Shown piece after piece: positions 8,785 through 16,852 of a DNA stretch of 45,173 nt. Under the pieces are notes generated by a model. It did no database searches. It saw only the letters and a list, made by a program, of their open reading frames with translations, and was not told where the DNA came from. Position 1 is the first letter of the stretch. Each line of letters opens with the position of its first letter. This DNA comes from Armatimonadota bacterium. Its GTDB lineage: Bacteria > Cloacimonadota > Cloacimonadia > Cloacimonadales > TCS61. The stretch spans positions 1 to 45,173 of the forward strand of contig JABMPU010000009.1 in NCBI GenBank assembly GCA_013203665.1, in the 5' to 3' direction. The position numbers and the translations under genes are program-made.

Positions 8785-9150
8785 TTATTGTTCGATAAAC
8801 GAAATTAATGCCATCTGACGTGCTTTTTTGATTTCAGTAGCCAATTTCCTCTGGTGTTTGGCACATGTTCCCGAAAATCTGCGAGGAGTAATTTTTCCAT
8901 TTACAGCAACAAATCTTTTCATTAAGGAAACGTCTTTATAATCTATCTCAACTTTTTTGTTTTTGCAGAAGAAACATGCTTTCTTCTTGAAAAAGAATTT
9001 TTTGTTAGAAAATTTACTTCCGGGTCTCGAGTATTTTGTTTTTCCCTGACCTCTGGGTATATATTTTTTTTTCTCTTCAGGTTTTGCTTCAGGTTTTGCT
9101 TCAGGTGGCTGTGTGCTTTTTTCGATTTTTTCGACTTTTTCCTGCATCAT
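8785..9150 (-). CDS. rpsR: 30S ribosomal protein S18 with N-terminal extension
   Basis: The conserved S18 core lies in the C-terminal 65 residues (KACFFCKNKKVEIDYKDV, then RFVAVNGKITPRRFSGTCAKHQRKLATEIKKARQMALISFI). Cys59, Cys62, Cys96 and His99 look like a zinc-binding (C+) form. The N-terminal 50 residues are extra: a charged, proline-rich run with a PEAK repeat, then a basic FSNKKFFFKKK segment. Total 121 residues against about 75-80 usually. The ATG at 9148-9150 is chosen because GGAG lies 4-5 nt before it; the frame opens 9 nt earlier only with TTG. Confidence 0.93.
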   Translation of the reverse strand: MMQEKVEKIEKSTQPPEAKPEAKPEEKKKYIPRGQGKTKYSRPGSKFSNKKFFFKKKACFFCKNKKVEIDYKDVSLMKRFVAVNGKITPRRFSGTCAKHQRKLATEIKKARQMALISFIEQ

Positions 9151-9165
9151 ATTCTCCAATTTTTT

Positions 9166-9609
9166 TTAGAAAGGTACCTCATCATCTGTGGTTGTGGCAG
9201 CAGGTGCTTTTTCATTTATCTTCTTTTCTGTTTGTTCCTCAGATGCTTGAGCGACGATTTCAGATTTTTCTAAGAAATTGATTCGTTGTGCTACAATTTC
9301 CACAATTTTACGATTTTGATTATCTTTATCTGTGTAAGTTCGTGTTTTAAGATAACCTTCTATAAGCACAGGACTTCCCTTCTTAAGATATTCAGCGCAT
9401 TGCTCACCACGTTTGCTCCAGACAACAACATCCATGAAGCTTGCTTCTTGTTGCCACTCGCCAGATGCATCTTTGTAACTACGATCAAAAGCAATGGGAA
9501 CTTTTGCTACAGGAGTTCCACTCTGTGTATATCGCAGCTCCACGTCCCGGGTTAATCTACCACTAATTATCACATTGTTAATCCTTGGTAATCTCAATTC
9601 TTTAGCCAT
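9166..9609 (-). CDS. ssb: Single-stranded DNA-binding protein
   Basis: SSB coats single-stranded DNA in replication and repair. The OB fold occupies residues 8-105 (NNVIISGRLTRDVELRYTQSGTPVAKVPIAFDRS, DVVVWSKRGEQCAEYLKKGSPVLIEG). A flexible acidic tail ends in DDEVPF, the usual partner-binding tip. Length 147 is normal. AGGAGG precedes the ATG. It lies between rpsF and rpsR, a conserved order found in most bacteria. Confidence 0.97.
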   Translation of the reverse strand: MAKELRLPRINNVIISGRLTRDVELRYTQSGTPVAKVPIAFDRSYKDASGEWQQEASFMDVVVWSKRGEQCAEYLKKGSPVLIEGYLKTRTYTDKDNQNRKIVEIVAQRINFLEKSEIVAQASEEQTEKKINEKAPAATTTDDEVPF

Positions 9610-9621
9610 TTTTTCCTCCTG

Positions 9622-9909
9622 TTATTCATTAGCTAAAAGATTATAACGAATGATGTTTTCATTCAATCTGTAAGTTCTTTCCAGATCATGAGTTTTGGCA
9701 GGTTCAAGATTGAAATAATTCACAAAGTAAAAACCTTCGTTGAATTTCTTGATTTCATAAGCAAGAGTTTTCTTGCCCCATTCATCTGTTTTCAATATTT
9801 CACCACTGTTTTCTTTGATGAAGGAAAGAATTTTTTCATTTTCTTCTTTTAAAGCTTCATCAGTTAAAGATGGTGAAAAAACAATCATACTTTCATACTT
9901 TTTTTGCAT
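9622..9909 (-). CDS. rpsF: 30S ribosomal protein S6
   Basis: S6 pairs with S18 on the 30S platform. The 95 residues show the family fold: YESMIVFSPSLTDEALKEE, DEWGKKTLAYEIKKFNEGFYFVNYF and LERTYRLNENIIRYNLL. AAAGGAGG directly upstream fixes the ATG. It is separated by 12 nt from ssb and preceded by pth. Confidence 0.97.
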   Translation of the reverse strand: MQKKYESMIVFSPSLTDEALKEENEKILSFIKENSGEILKTDEWGKKTLAYEIKKFNEGFYFVNYFNLEPAKTHDLERTYRLNENIIRYNLLANE

Positions 9910-9924
9910 TTAACCTCCTTTGGT

Positions 9925-10506
9925 CTATTGATTCTGAACTTTTGAGATTTGCTCAGAATAGGATTCTTTAGATTTACTATAATAATTCAGCATTCCGCTA
10001 AAATCTTTTTTCAAATATTCATTTAAAAGAGCTTCGGAAAAATTCAGCACTATTTCCAGAATCTGAAGTTCATCTTGAGAGAAATCGGAAAGAACATAAT
10101 CCGAAAGATTTTTATACTCCGGGATACTAACACCAATCCTGAGTCTCTTGAATTCATCATAACCAAGAACTTCTGCAATTGATCTCAGCCCGTTATGACC
10201 CCCAAATCCTCCCTCTTTTCGCAACCTGATTTCTCCAAGAGGAAGATTCACATCATCCACAACAACAAGAATGTCATCAAATTTATATTTGGAAGAAACC
10301 GATGTAACAGCTATTCCACTTCTATTCATATAAGTTTTTGGTTTAATGAAAATCGCATCAGTAATTTTGATGAAATCATATTTTATTCGTTTCTTAAAAG
10401 AAAGATCGGCTTTATTGCTGTATCTTTCCAAAAGAAGATAGCCCACATTATGTCTGTTATTTTTGTATTTCTTTCCAGGATTACCAAGTCCGACAATTAA
10501 TTTCAT
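9925..10506 (-). CDS. pth: Peptidyl-tRNA hydrolase
   Basis: Pth recycles peptidyl-tRNAs dropped by ribosomes. The catalytic residues are visible near the N-terminus (Asn9 and His19 in LIVGLGNPGKKYKNNRHNVG) and in VVVDDVNLPLGEIRLR, plus GGHNGLRSI. The 193-residue product is of normal length. The ATG (10504-10506) overlaps the rplY TGA; an upstream in-frame TTG was not used. The pth-rplY pairing is common. Confidence 0.96.
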   Translation of the reverse strand: MKLIVGLGNPGKKYKNNRHNVGYLLLERYSNKADLSFKKRIKYDFIKITDAIFIKPKTYMNRSGIAVTSVSSKYKFDDILVVVDDVNLPLGEIRLRKEGGFGGHNGLRSIAEVLGYDEFKRLRIGVSIPEYKNLSDYVLSDFSQDELQILEIVLNFSEALLNEYLKKDFSGMLNYYSKSKESYSEQISKVQNQ

Positions 10507-11138
10507 CAATCGGTAGTTTCTTCGGTTTTTTCTTCAGCAGCTTCTTCCGCTTCGATGGCTTCCTCTTCTATTTCTTCAGCTTCTTCAATTTTTCTTGGAG
10601 CACGAACAGCTACAATAGTTGTATCACCAGACAATTTTGTTCGCATATCTTCCGATTTGATTTGCGAAAAATGAATGACATCACCAATTTCAAGGTTAGA
10701 AACATCAACTTCGATTTCATCTGGAACTTCTTTTGGCAGGCATGAAATTTCGATTTTTCTAACGAGCACTTCCAGAAGTCCGCCTTCATGAGTACCGGGT
10801 GCATCACCAATAATCTTGATAGGGACTTCTAAAGTGATTTCTTTTCCTTTATGAAGTTCTAAGAAATCGATATGCTGAATTTCTCTTGAAACCGGATGAA
10901 TTTGTTTTTCTCTGATAACAGTTTTGATTTTTTTATTATCAACAGAAATATCAAAGAAAGCCATTTCTCCGATGGTTTTTCTGTATACTTTGAGGAAGGA
11001 TATTTTGGGAAGTGATATCAGAATTCCTTCTTTTCCTTCACCATAAATAATGCCGGGTATGAATCCGGCTTTACGTAATTCATTTAAATCAGATCTTTTA
11101 CCTTTTTTGCGAAGTTCAGCTTCAAGATTTAAGTTCAC
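10506..11138 (-). CDS. rplY: 50S ribosomal protein L25 (Ctc/TL5 type)
   Basis: A 210-residue L25 of the long Ctc type: the 5S-rRNA-binding barrel (NLEAELRKKGKRSDLNELRK, PGIIYGEGKEG, IREKQIHPVSREIQHIDFLEL), then the C-terminal TL5 domain (GDAPGTHEGGLLEVLVRKIEI) and an acidic tail of mostly Glu and Ala. It starts with GTG (11136-11138), well placed behind CGGAGG. It lies between prs and pth, the usual context. Confidence 0.95.
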   Translation of the reverse strand: MNLNLEAELRKKGKRSDLNELRKAGFIPGIIYGEGKEGILISLPKISFLKVYRKTIGEMAFFDISVDNKKIKTVIREKQIHPVSREIQHIDFLELHKGKEITLEVPIKIIGDAPGTHEGGLLEVLVRKIEISCLPKEVPDEIEVDVSNLEIGDVIHFSQIKSEDMRTKLSGDTTIVAVRAPRKIEEAEEIEEEAIEAEEAAEEKTEETTD

Positions 11139-11157
11139 TTTTTCCTCCGTTAGGAAT

Positions 11158-12108
11158 CTATCTAAACAATATGCTTAACGATTCTTCCGTATGTATTTTT
11201 TTTATTGCAATAGCAAGGAGTTCTGCTATTGATAATTGCACGATTTTTTTGCAATTCACCTTATCCTTATCAGATAAAGGAATTGAGTTGGTTATGAATA
11301 ATTTCTCAATGGGAGAATTTTCAAGGTTCTTGACTGCATATCCGGATAAAATTCCGTGAGAGCAGGCAGCAAAGATCTTTTTTGCTCCGTGCTCTATCAG
11401 AACTTTGGCAATTTTTGTAAGACTGCCACCAGTATCTATGATGTCGTCGAAAATAATAGCTGTTTTGCCTTTCACATCACCAATGATATTTAAGACTACA
11501 GATTTATTATCATTTCCAGCTCGACGTTTATCTCCAATAGCTATACCGCATCTCAATTTCTTAGCTAAAGAGCGAGCTCTATCTGTTCCACCTGTATCCG
11601 GTGACACAACAACTGCATCAGCCAAATCCAGATGAGCTTTAAAATACCTCGTAAAAATTGGCAGAGCTGAAAGATGATCCACCGGAATATTGAAAAATCC
11701 CTGAATTTGGCTGGAATGTAAATCCATCGCTACAATCCGGTTTGCACCGGCAGTCGTTAAAATATCCGCTATCAGCTTGGCAGTTATCGGAACACGCGGT
11801 TGGTCCTTTTTATCTGTTCTGGCATAACCGAAATAAGGAATAACACAGTTGATTCTCTGAGCTGATGCTCTTTTCAAAGCATCGATCATAATGAGAAGCT
11901 CCATCAAGTTATCATTAACAGGATAACAAGTTGGCTGTATTATAAAAGTATCTGCTCCTCTAACGTTCTCATTTATTTTAACAAATGTATTATCATTCGA
12001 GAATTTAAAAACTTCGGCGTCACTGAGGGGAATGCCGGCATATTTTGCTACTTCATTAGAAAGCTTGATATTTGCATTCCCGGAGAATATTTTTAACCTT
12101 GAGTACAT
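11158..12108 (-). CDS. prs: Ribose-phosphate pyrophosphokinase (PRPP synthetase)
   Basis: Makes PRPP from ribose 5-phosphate and ATP for nucleotide, His and Trp synthesis. Visible motifs are SGNANIKLSNEVAKY at the N-terminus, the RTDKKDQPRVPITAKL flexible loop, DLHSSQIQGFF, VVSPDTGGTDRARSLAKKL and the PRPP-binding IIFDDIIDTGGSL. Length 316 is typical of class I enzymes. It has no strong Shine-Dalgarno and begins 2 nt after the spoVG stop, so coupling is likely. Confidence 0.97.
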   Translation of the reverse strand: MYSRLKIFSGNANIKLSNEVAKYAGIPLSDAEVFKFSNDNTFVKINENVRGADTFIIQPTCYPVNDNLMELLIMIDALKRASAQRINCVIPYFGYARTDKKDQPRVPITAKLIADILTTAGANRIVAMDLHSSQIQGFFNIPVDHLSALPIFTRYFKAHLDLADAVVVSPDTGGTDRARSLAKKLRCGIAIGDKRRAGNDNKSVVLNIIGDVKGKTAIIFDDIIDTGGSLTKIAKVLIEHGAKKIFAACSHGILSGYAVKNLENSPIEKLFITNSIPLSDKDKVNCKKIVQLSIAELLAIAIKKIHTEESLSILFR

Positions 12109-12110
12109 AT

Positions 12111-12413
12111 TTATTCTACATTAGTATCGCTTGCTCCTACTGCAGAGAGTGCGTCTTTTAGAACCTCTTTATATTTTGAAATTATTAATTCTTCAATCTG
12201 TTTCCTGGTTTCAGTATTGATTGGATGAGCGATATCTCGATATTCACCATTGCTTAATTTTCGGCTGGGCATTGCCACAAAAAGACCATTTTCACCTTCG
12301 ATTACTTTGATGTTCCTGACAATAAAAGCATCGTCGATCACAATGTTTACGAAAGCCTTAAGTTGATTTTGATTTCCTTCTCGGATAAAAACTTTAACAT
12401 CTGTAATGTTCAT
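12111..12413 (-). CDS. spoVG: SpoVG-family regulator
   Basis: A 100-residue SpoVG protein (MNITDVKVFIREGNQNQLKAFVNIVIDDAFIVRNIKVIEG, then GLFVAMPSRKLSNGEYRDIAHPINTETRKQIEELI). Family members bind nucleic acid and act as pleiotropic regulators in Firmicutes and Borrelia; the name does not imply sporulation here. AAAGGAG precedes the ATG, which overlaps the ispE stop (ATGA). The ispE-spoVG-prs order is seen in several phyla. Confidence 0.95.
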   Translation of the reverse strand: MNITDVKVFIREGNQNQLKAFVNIVIDDAFIVRNIKVIEGENGLFVAMPSRKLSNGEYRDIAHPINTETRKQIEELIISKYKEVLKDALSAVGASDTNVE

Positions 12414-13246
12414 TTTGTTCTCCTTTTAGTTTTGGTTATAAGATTCCAATATCCTTTTTTGGAATAATAATTCGCAATTTTATTCGCTGTGTAATAATTC
12501 GGGCAAAAACCAATAACTGTGGCTCCACTGCCAGACAGCATTGCTTTTTGCACACCATTTTCCTGTAAATATTTGATTATATTCTGTATTTCGGAAAATC
12601 TTTCACGAATTGTTTCTTCTAATTTGTTGTAACAGAAGGCAATGTTTCCTGTTTTAAGCAGTTTTTTCCAATTTAAATTTTCATTATCTGAAATCGTAGT
12701 TGCTTCATAAGCTTCTTTGCTGGAAATTGCAAATCCGGGATTAATCAATAAAATATTATTAATTTTAATATCGTTAAGAGGGGTAATTTGCTCTCCTCTT
12801 CCTTCACCCAAAGCGCATCCTCCAACTAAGAAGAAATTGATATCACTTCCAAACTTTGAAGCAATTTCATTTTTCTCATTTTCAGATAAATCCAAATCCC
12901 ATAATTCTGAAAGTGCCAAAATGGTCTGTGCGGCATTACTACTACCTCCACCCAAACCTGCAGTAATAGGAACAATCTTCTCTAATTTTATTTCTACACC
13001 TTTTCTCACATTATATTTTTTCTGTATAAAGAACGCAATTTTATAAACTAAATTATCCTCAGTTTTGATAAAATTTTTGCACGCCAAAATCTTAATAGCA
13101 TTATTTTCTGTCAAAGTAAATGTTATAGAATCAAAAAGTTCAATTTCAGAAAAAATTGTTCTTATCTGATGAAAACCATCACTTCTTTTTTTTAAGATAT
13201 CCAGAAACAGATTTATCTTTGCGTGAGATTTTCGATTCATTTCCAT
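12410..13246 (-). CDS. ispE: 4-diphosphocytidyl-2-C-methyl-D-erythritol kinase
   Basis: IspE phosphorylates CDP-methylerythritol in the MEP isoprenoid pathway. The GHMP-kinase signature PITAGLGGGSSNAAQTI and the N-terminal SHAKINLFLDI are intact, as is the C-terminal KAMLSGSGATVIG loop. Length 278 is normal. The start is ATG at 13246 (or 13240); either puts the first 62-68 nt inside the 3' end of the tyrosine-kinase gene in another frame. That is a real overlap, because the AKINLF segment is family-conserved and cannot start later. Confidence 0.94.
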   Translation of the reverse strand: MEMNRKSHAKINLFLDILKKRSDGFHQIRTIFSEIELFDSITFTLTENNAIKILACKNFIKTEDNLVYKIAFFIQKKYNVRKGVEIKLEKIVPITAGLGGGSSNAAQTILALSELWDLDLSENEKNEIASKFGSDINFFLVGGCALGEGRGEQITPLNDIKINNILLINPGFAISSKEAYEATTISDNENLNWKKLLKTGNIAFCYNKLEETIRERFSEIQNIIKYLQENGVQKAMLSGSGATVIGFCPNYYTANKIANYYSKKGYWNLITKTKRRTK

Positions 13247-15488
13247 TCTTTTTTAGTTCTTCTTTTCCATAATAGTAATAATAGTAATAATTATATTCAT
13301 ACCGGCTGTAGTATTTTTGAGGATGGATTCCATTAATGATTGCACCCGTAAAAGTCATATTTATATTATCCAGCATCTCTTTGATTCTTTTGATAACCAC
13401 TTTATCTGCTTGACCGATTCTAACTACTAACGCTCTAATATCCGCTTTTTTGGAGATAATCATCGAGTCTGTAACTGCCATTGTTGGAGGTGAATCCAGC
13501 ATAATGTAATCATATTTTTGTTTAAGATAGGAAAGTGTTTCATCCAGCCTTTTTGAAGATAATAATTCAGAGGGATTTGGAGGGATGTAACCACAAGTGA
13601 TTACATCGAGATTTGCTATTTTTGATTTTTTTATGATGGTTTCAAGTTTTTTTGATTTATCCATCAATAGGTCACTGATGCCATTTTCTTTTTCAAAATC
13701 GAATAATTTATGAATCATGGGTCGTCGCAGGTCAAGGTCTACTAATATTACTCTTTCATCCATCTGGGATAGAGTTACAGCAAGATTTGAGATGATAGTG
13801 GTTTTCCCTTCTTTAGGTCCGGAACTCGATATTAAAAAAGTTAAGGGTTTATTTGGTTCTTTTCTGGAAACAATGTTTGTTCGCAACATCCTGAATGATT
13901 CTGAAGTGGAGGATTTTGGAGCATAATGAGTGATTATTTTAGCTTCCATTTGTTGCCTGATGGTTGCTAAGTCATCTCTTTCTTTTCCTTCACTTTGTTT
14001 CATCGTTTTTTCGATGTGGTCAAGGTCTGCATCATGAACTGTGATGTAAGGAATGGTACCTAAAGATGGTAAAGAAACATAGTTTCTTACATCATCGAAA
14101 GTTCGGATTTTGCTATCTAAAGAATGAAGTAAAAAAGCGACACCAATTCCCAAGCCAGCACCAAGAACGAACGCAATTATCATGTTCATCTTCTTATTTG
14201 GTTTGATTGGGCTTTGGGGAATTTGTGCTTCTTCTACCATACGAATAATACCGATTTTAGATTTCTCGGCTATTTTTGCATCTTCATATTTTTCGATGAG
14301 CATGGAATATGTTTTTTCATTTATCGAATAATTTCTCTGCAACCTGGCGAGGTCAACTTCCGTATCTGGTAAAGTTGTCATTTCTCTGCTGTATTCTTCA
14401 GCTATTTTTCTTAAATTCTCTACTTTGGATTCCGCAATATTTTGATTGATTTTAGCAGTTGAAATTTTTTGGATGAGATCGCTTCGATAAATAAGAGGAT
14501 CAGAAGTTCCTGCTTTCACAGTAGTAATTTGTTGAATTTCTTTATTCAATTTAATTTTGGCATTTTCTATCTCCTCGTTTAGAGCAAGTAATTCCGGATG
14601 GTCGGGTGTGTATTCTGCTTTTGTGAGAAACTTAAAATATTTTGCCTGGTTTACCACGATTTCATTTCTTAATTGTTCAAGAAGAGGTGAAGTTAAAATT
14701 GAATTAACATCTCCGAGCAGATCATCTTGAGCGGAAAGTTCACTGGTTAAATAGGTCAGATGTTTTATAGCAATTTCGAGTTCTGTCTCAGCTGATGAAA
14801 GCATAAGTTCCAAATCAGAAGAACGTTCGATCAATTTCACTGTTTCTTCAGAGAGCATCGAGATTCCATGTTCGATTTTATAAGCTCGTAAATCTTCTTC
14901 AGATGTTCTCAAACGTCGTTCATTTTCATCTAATCTATTTTCCAGGAATTCTCTTACGTTTTTGAATTCGATACGTGCATAGTCTGTATCCTGCAGCATT
15001 AAAGCATTTGCTGCGGCATTTGCAAGAGCCATTGCTTCAACAGGATTTGTTGATTCAAAACCGATAGTTAAAATATCCGTTTCTCTTTGGGATTCGATAT
15101 CTATGATATTTTTTAAATAATTTATTGGATCAAAATCCGGCCCTTTATCTTCATTTATTGGGAAAGATTCAAAGTCCGGGTGTTGTTGTAAAATCTGATA
15201 TGCGATACTCATAACCGGACGACTCTTTAGTATTTCAATATTATTATTCAAAGTTGTCTGGGTTGTCATCATAGGTGAGAAAAGAAGGTTGCTTGTTTTA
15301 CTTGTTTCAAGCAAAATCGTTGAAGTTGCTTTATAAATTCTTGGTGATTTCATGGTATAATAAAACGCTGATAAAATTACAACCAAGAAAATTGTGAGAA
15401 CCAACCATTTGTATCTGGAAATAATATGTAAATAATCAGTTAATTTAACTTCCTGTTCTTCTGTTTGTTCTAAATATTGATTTTGCAT
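13179..15488 (-). CDS. Wzc-like polysaccharide co-polymerase with BY-type tyrosine kinase
   Basis: Controls chain length and export of capsule or exopolysaccharide. The 769 residues contain an N-terminal Wzz domain with a first membrane helix (about 28-48, YKWLVLTIFLVVILSAFYY), a long coiled-coil periplasmic part, a second helix (about 432-452) and a cytoplasmic kinase. Kinase motifs are Walker A SSSGPKEGKTTI (near residue 550), Walker A' VILVDLDLRRP and Walker B YDYIMLDSPP. The tail has eleven tyrosines within seventeen residues, seven of them consecutive, the usual autophosphorylation cluster. It is followed by a lysine-rich end overlapping ispE. The neighbouring SLBB gene, 10 nt upstream, supports the role. 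No Wzy, Wzx or glycosyltransferase genes are in the window. Confidence 0.92.
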   Translation of the reverse strand: MQNQYLEQTEEQEVKLTDYLHIISRYKWLVLTIFLVVILSAFYYTMKSPRIYKATSTILLETSKTSNLLFSPMMTTQTTLNNNIEILKSRPVMSIAYQILQQHPDFESFPINEDKGPDFDPINYLKNIIDIESQRETDILTIGFESTNPVEAMALANAAANALMLQDTDYARIEFKNVREFLENRLDENERRLRTSEEDLRAYKIEHGISMLSEETVKLIERSSDLELMLSSAETELEIAIKHLTYLTSELSAQDDLLGDVNSILTSPLLEQLRNEIVVNQAKYFKFLTKAEYTPDHPELLALNEEIENAKIKLNKEIQQITTVKAGTSDPLIYRSDLIQKISTAKINQNIAESKVENLRKIAEEYSREMTTLPDTEVDLARLQRNYSINEKTYSMLIEKYEDAKIAEKSKIGIIRMVEEAQIPQSPIKPNKKMNMIIAFVLGAGLGIGVAFLLHSLDSKIRTFDDVRNYVSLPSLGTIPYITVHDADLDHIEKTMKQSEGKERDDLATIRQQMEAKIITHYAPKSSTSESFRMLRTNIVSRKEPNKPLTFLISSSGPKEGKTTIISNLAVTLSQMDERVILVDLDLRRPMIHKLFDFEKENGISDLLMDKSKKLETIIKKSKIANLDVITCGYIPPNPSELLSSKRLDETLSYLKQKYDYIMLDSPPTMAVTDSMIISKKADIRALVVRIGQADKVVIKRIKEMLDNINMTFTGAIINGIHPQKYYSRYEYNYYYYYYYGKEELKKNGNESKISRKDKSVSGYLKKKK

Positions 15489-15498
15489 AATACCCCAA

Positions 15499-15999
15499 TT
15501 ATTTTATATTTGAAATTGTAACATAAACACTCAAAAATATTGCAGCCTTAGAAAGAAAATCCGCCCATTTTGTGAAAGCATAGAAAACCGTTCCGGAAAC
15601 AATAACCGTATCTCCGGGAGATAAGATTGGAATCAAATCTTCATTTCCGGTTTCCATATATTCTTTCAAATCTAACCAGATGATTTTTTCACCTTCAGCG
15701 GTTGGACGAATAATTCTAACCTTAGAAAGTTTGGCATTTTCCGTAGGACCTCCTGCTAAAGAGATCAAGGTTAAAACATCAGTATCATCCGGAACAATAT
15801 AAAGTCCCGGTTTGCTTACTTGTCCCCAGATATAGGATTTTATCTTGAGCTGGTCAGCACTTGCCAAAGTACCGGAATATAAATACGCCGAGCCAGTTGC
15901 GAATCCTTGAGTAGAGAGTGATGAAGTAGATGTTCCTGTTTGCGCCCAGATGACAGCGACCAATATAAAGAGTAACAATAATAAGATTTTTTTCCTCAT
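15499..15999 (-). CDS. Short SLBB-domain protein linked to polysaccharide export
   Basis: A 166-residue exported protein: signal peptide (KILLLLLFILVAVIWAQT), a Ser/Thr-rich linker, one SLBB domain (about 50-130: IKSYIWGQVSKPGLYIVPDD, TLISLAGGPTENAKLSKVRI, LSPGDTVIVSG) and a hydrophobic C-terminal helix (AAIFLSVYVTISNI). Wza-type exporters are more than twice this length and begin with a Poly_export domain, which is absent here. It is therefore an accessory SLBB protein, not a complete outer-membrane channel. It precedes the Wzc-like gene by 10 nt. A TTGACT element (16043-16048, minus strand) lies 44 nt before the start. Confidence 0.8.
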   Translation of the reverse strand: MRKKILLLLLFILVAVIWAQTGTSTSSLSTQGFATGSAYLYSGTLASADQLKIKSYIWGQVSKPGLYIVPDDTDVLTLISLAGGPTENAKLSKVRIIRPTAEGEKIIWLDLKEYMETGNEDLIPILSPGDTVIVSGTVFYAFTKWADFLSKAAIFLSVYVTISNIK

Positions 16000-16056
16000 A
16001 TATTCTCCTTTTGAAACTCCAAAAAATTTTTCACTTTTATTAAGTCAAGCATTTAG

Positions 16057-16842
16057 TTAACGGAAATTCAGTCTTCTTTCTTCCGATTCTGAACCAGAAA
16101 ATACTGTGTGCCATTTATCTTCCACTTCATGAGTCATTGTATATCCAAAGGCATCAACTCGCCATAAAATTTGTTGAGGTTGGATTGATGGTCCATCATA
16201 CTCAATTTCGTAAGCAGAACCGGCATTTGGCTGTCCGGTTGGTTCATATTGCCAGATTATATCATAATTTGAATCGAATAAAAGTAAACGAAATGTTAAA
16301 ACATTCTGATCATCCCACCATTTGAAATGTAAACTATCCAAAGGCATTGGTTCGTTATTATCGGGTGGTTCAATTAATACTGGTTTATTAAGAAGGTTGT
16401 AACAAACACTATCTGAGATGGCAAAATTTCCGGAAGTATCAAATATCTTTATAAAATAAAACCAGTCTTTCCCAATCAAAGAACCATATTTATCAATATA
16501 TTCATCCTGATGAGGAAATGAAATTGAATCTATTTTTGTTACTATGTTTTCCTGCAAACTGAAGCGAAAGATTTGAGCAAAATCAAGGTCGTTATCAAGA
16601 GGATGCTCCCATTGAATTCTGATCCAATCACCTTCGGGCAGGGCATCGATGCCATTCATTTCATTTCCATAGATGTTGTAAAAATTGAGTGTATCGATTC
16701 CGAAAATATCACCTGTATCACCTAAATGTTCTACTAAATTTGGATTATCCGGCGGGGTAGTATCTGTTCCGAGAGAATCCTCACCTGCACAAGCCCAAAT
16801 AAAAAAGAGTATTAGTCCTGATAATAAAATATTTTTTAACAT
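16057..16842 (-). CDS. Lipoprotein with fibronectin-type fold, PorU/PorV neighbour
   Basis: A 261-residue predicted lipoprotein. The signal peptide LKNILLSGLILFFIWACAGE has lipobox Cys18. The mature part begins with a TPPDNPNLVEH stretch, and WIRIQWEHPLDNDLDFAQIFR resembles an Fn3-like strand set; a second beta-rich half follows (EPPDNNEPMPLDSLHFKWWD). I do not recognise a named family. The ATG at 16840-16842 is used because AAAGGAG stands just before it. Its upstream region overlaps the end of the PorV-like gene, so the two are transcribed together, and it may belong to the same surface-export module. Confidence 0.75.
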   Translation of the reverse strand: MLKNILLSGLILFFIWACAGEDSLGTDTTPPDNPNLVEHLGDTGDIFGIDTLNFYNIYGNEMNGIDALPEGDWIRIQWEHPLDNDLDFAQIFRFSLQENIVTKIDSISFPHQDEYIDKYGSLIGKDWFYFIKIFDTSGNFAISDSVCYNLLNKPVLIEPPDNNEPMPLDSLHFKWWDDQNVLTFRLLLFDSNYDIIWQYEPTGQPNAGSAYEIEYDGPSIQPQQILWRVDAFGYTMTHEVEDKWHTVFSGSESEERRLNFR

Positions 16843-16852
16843 TATTGCTCCT

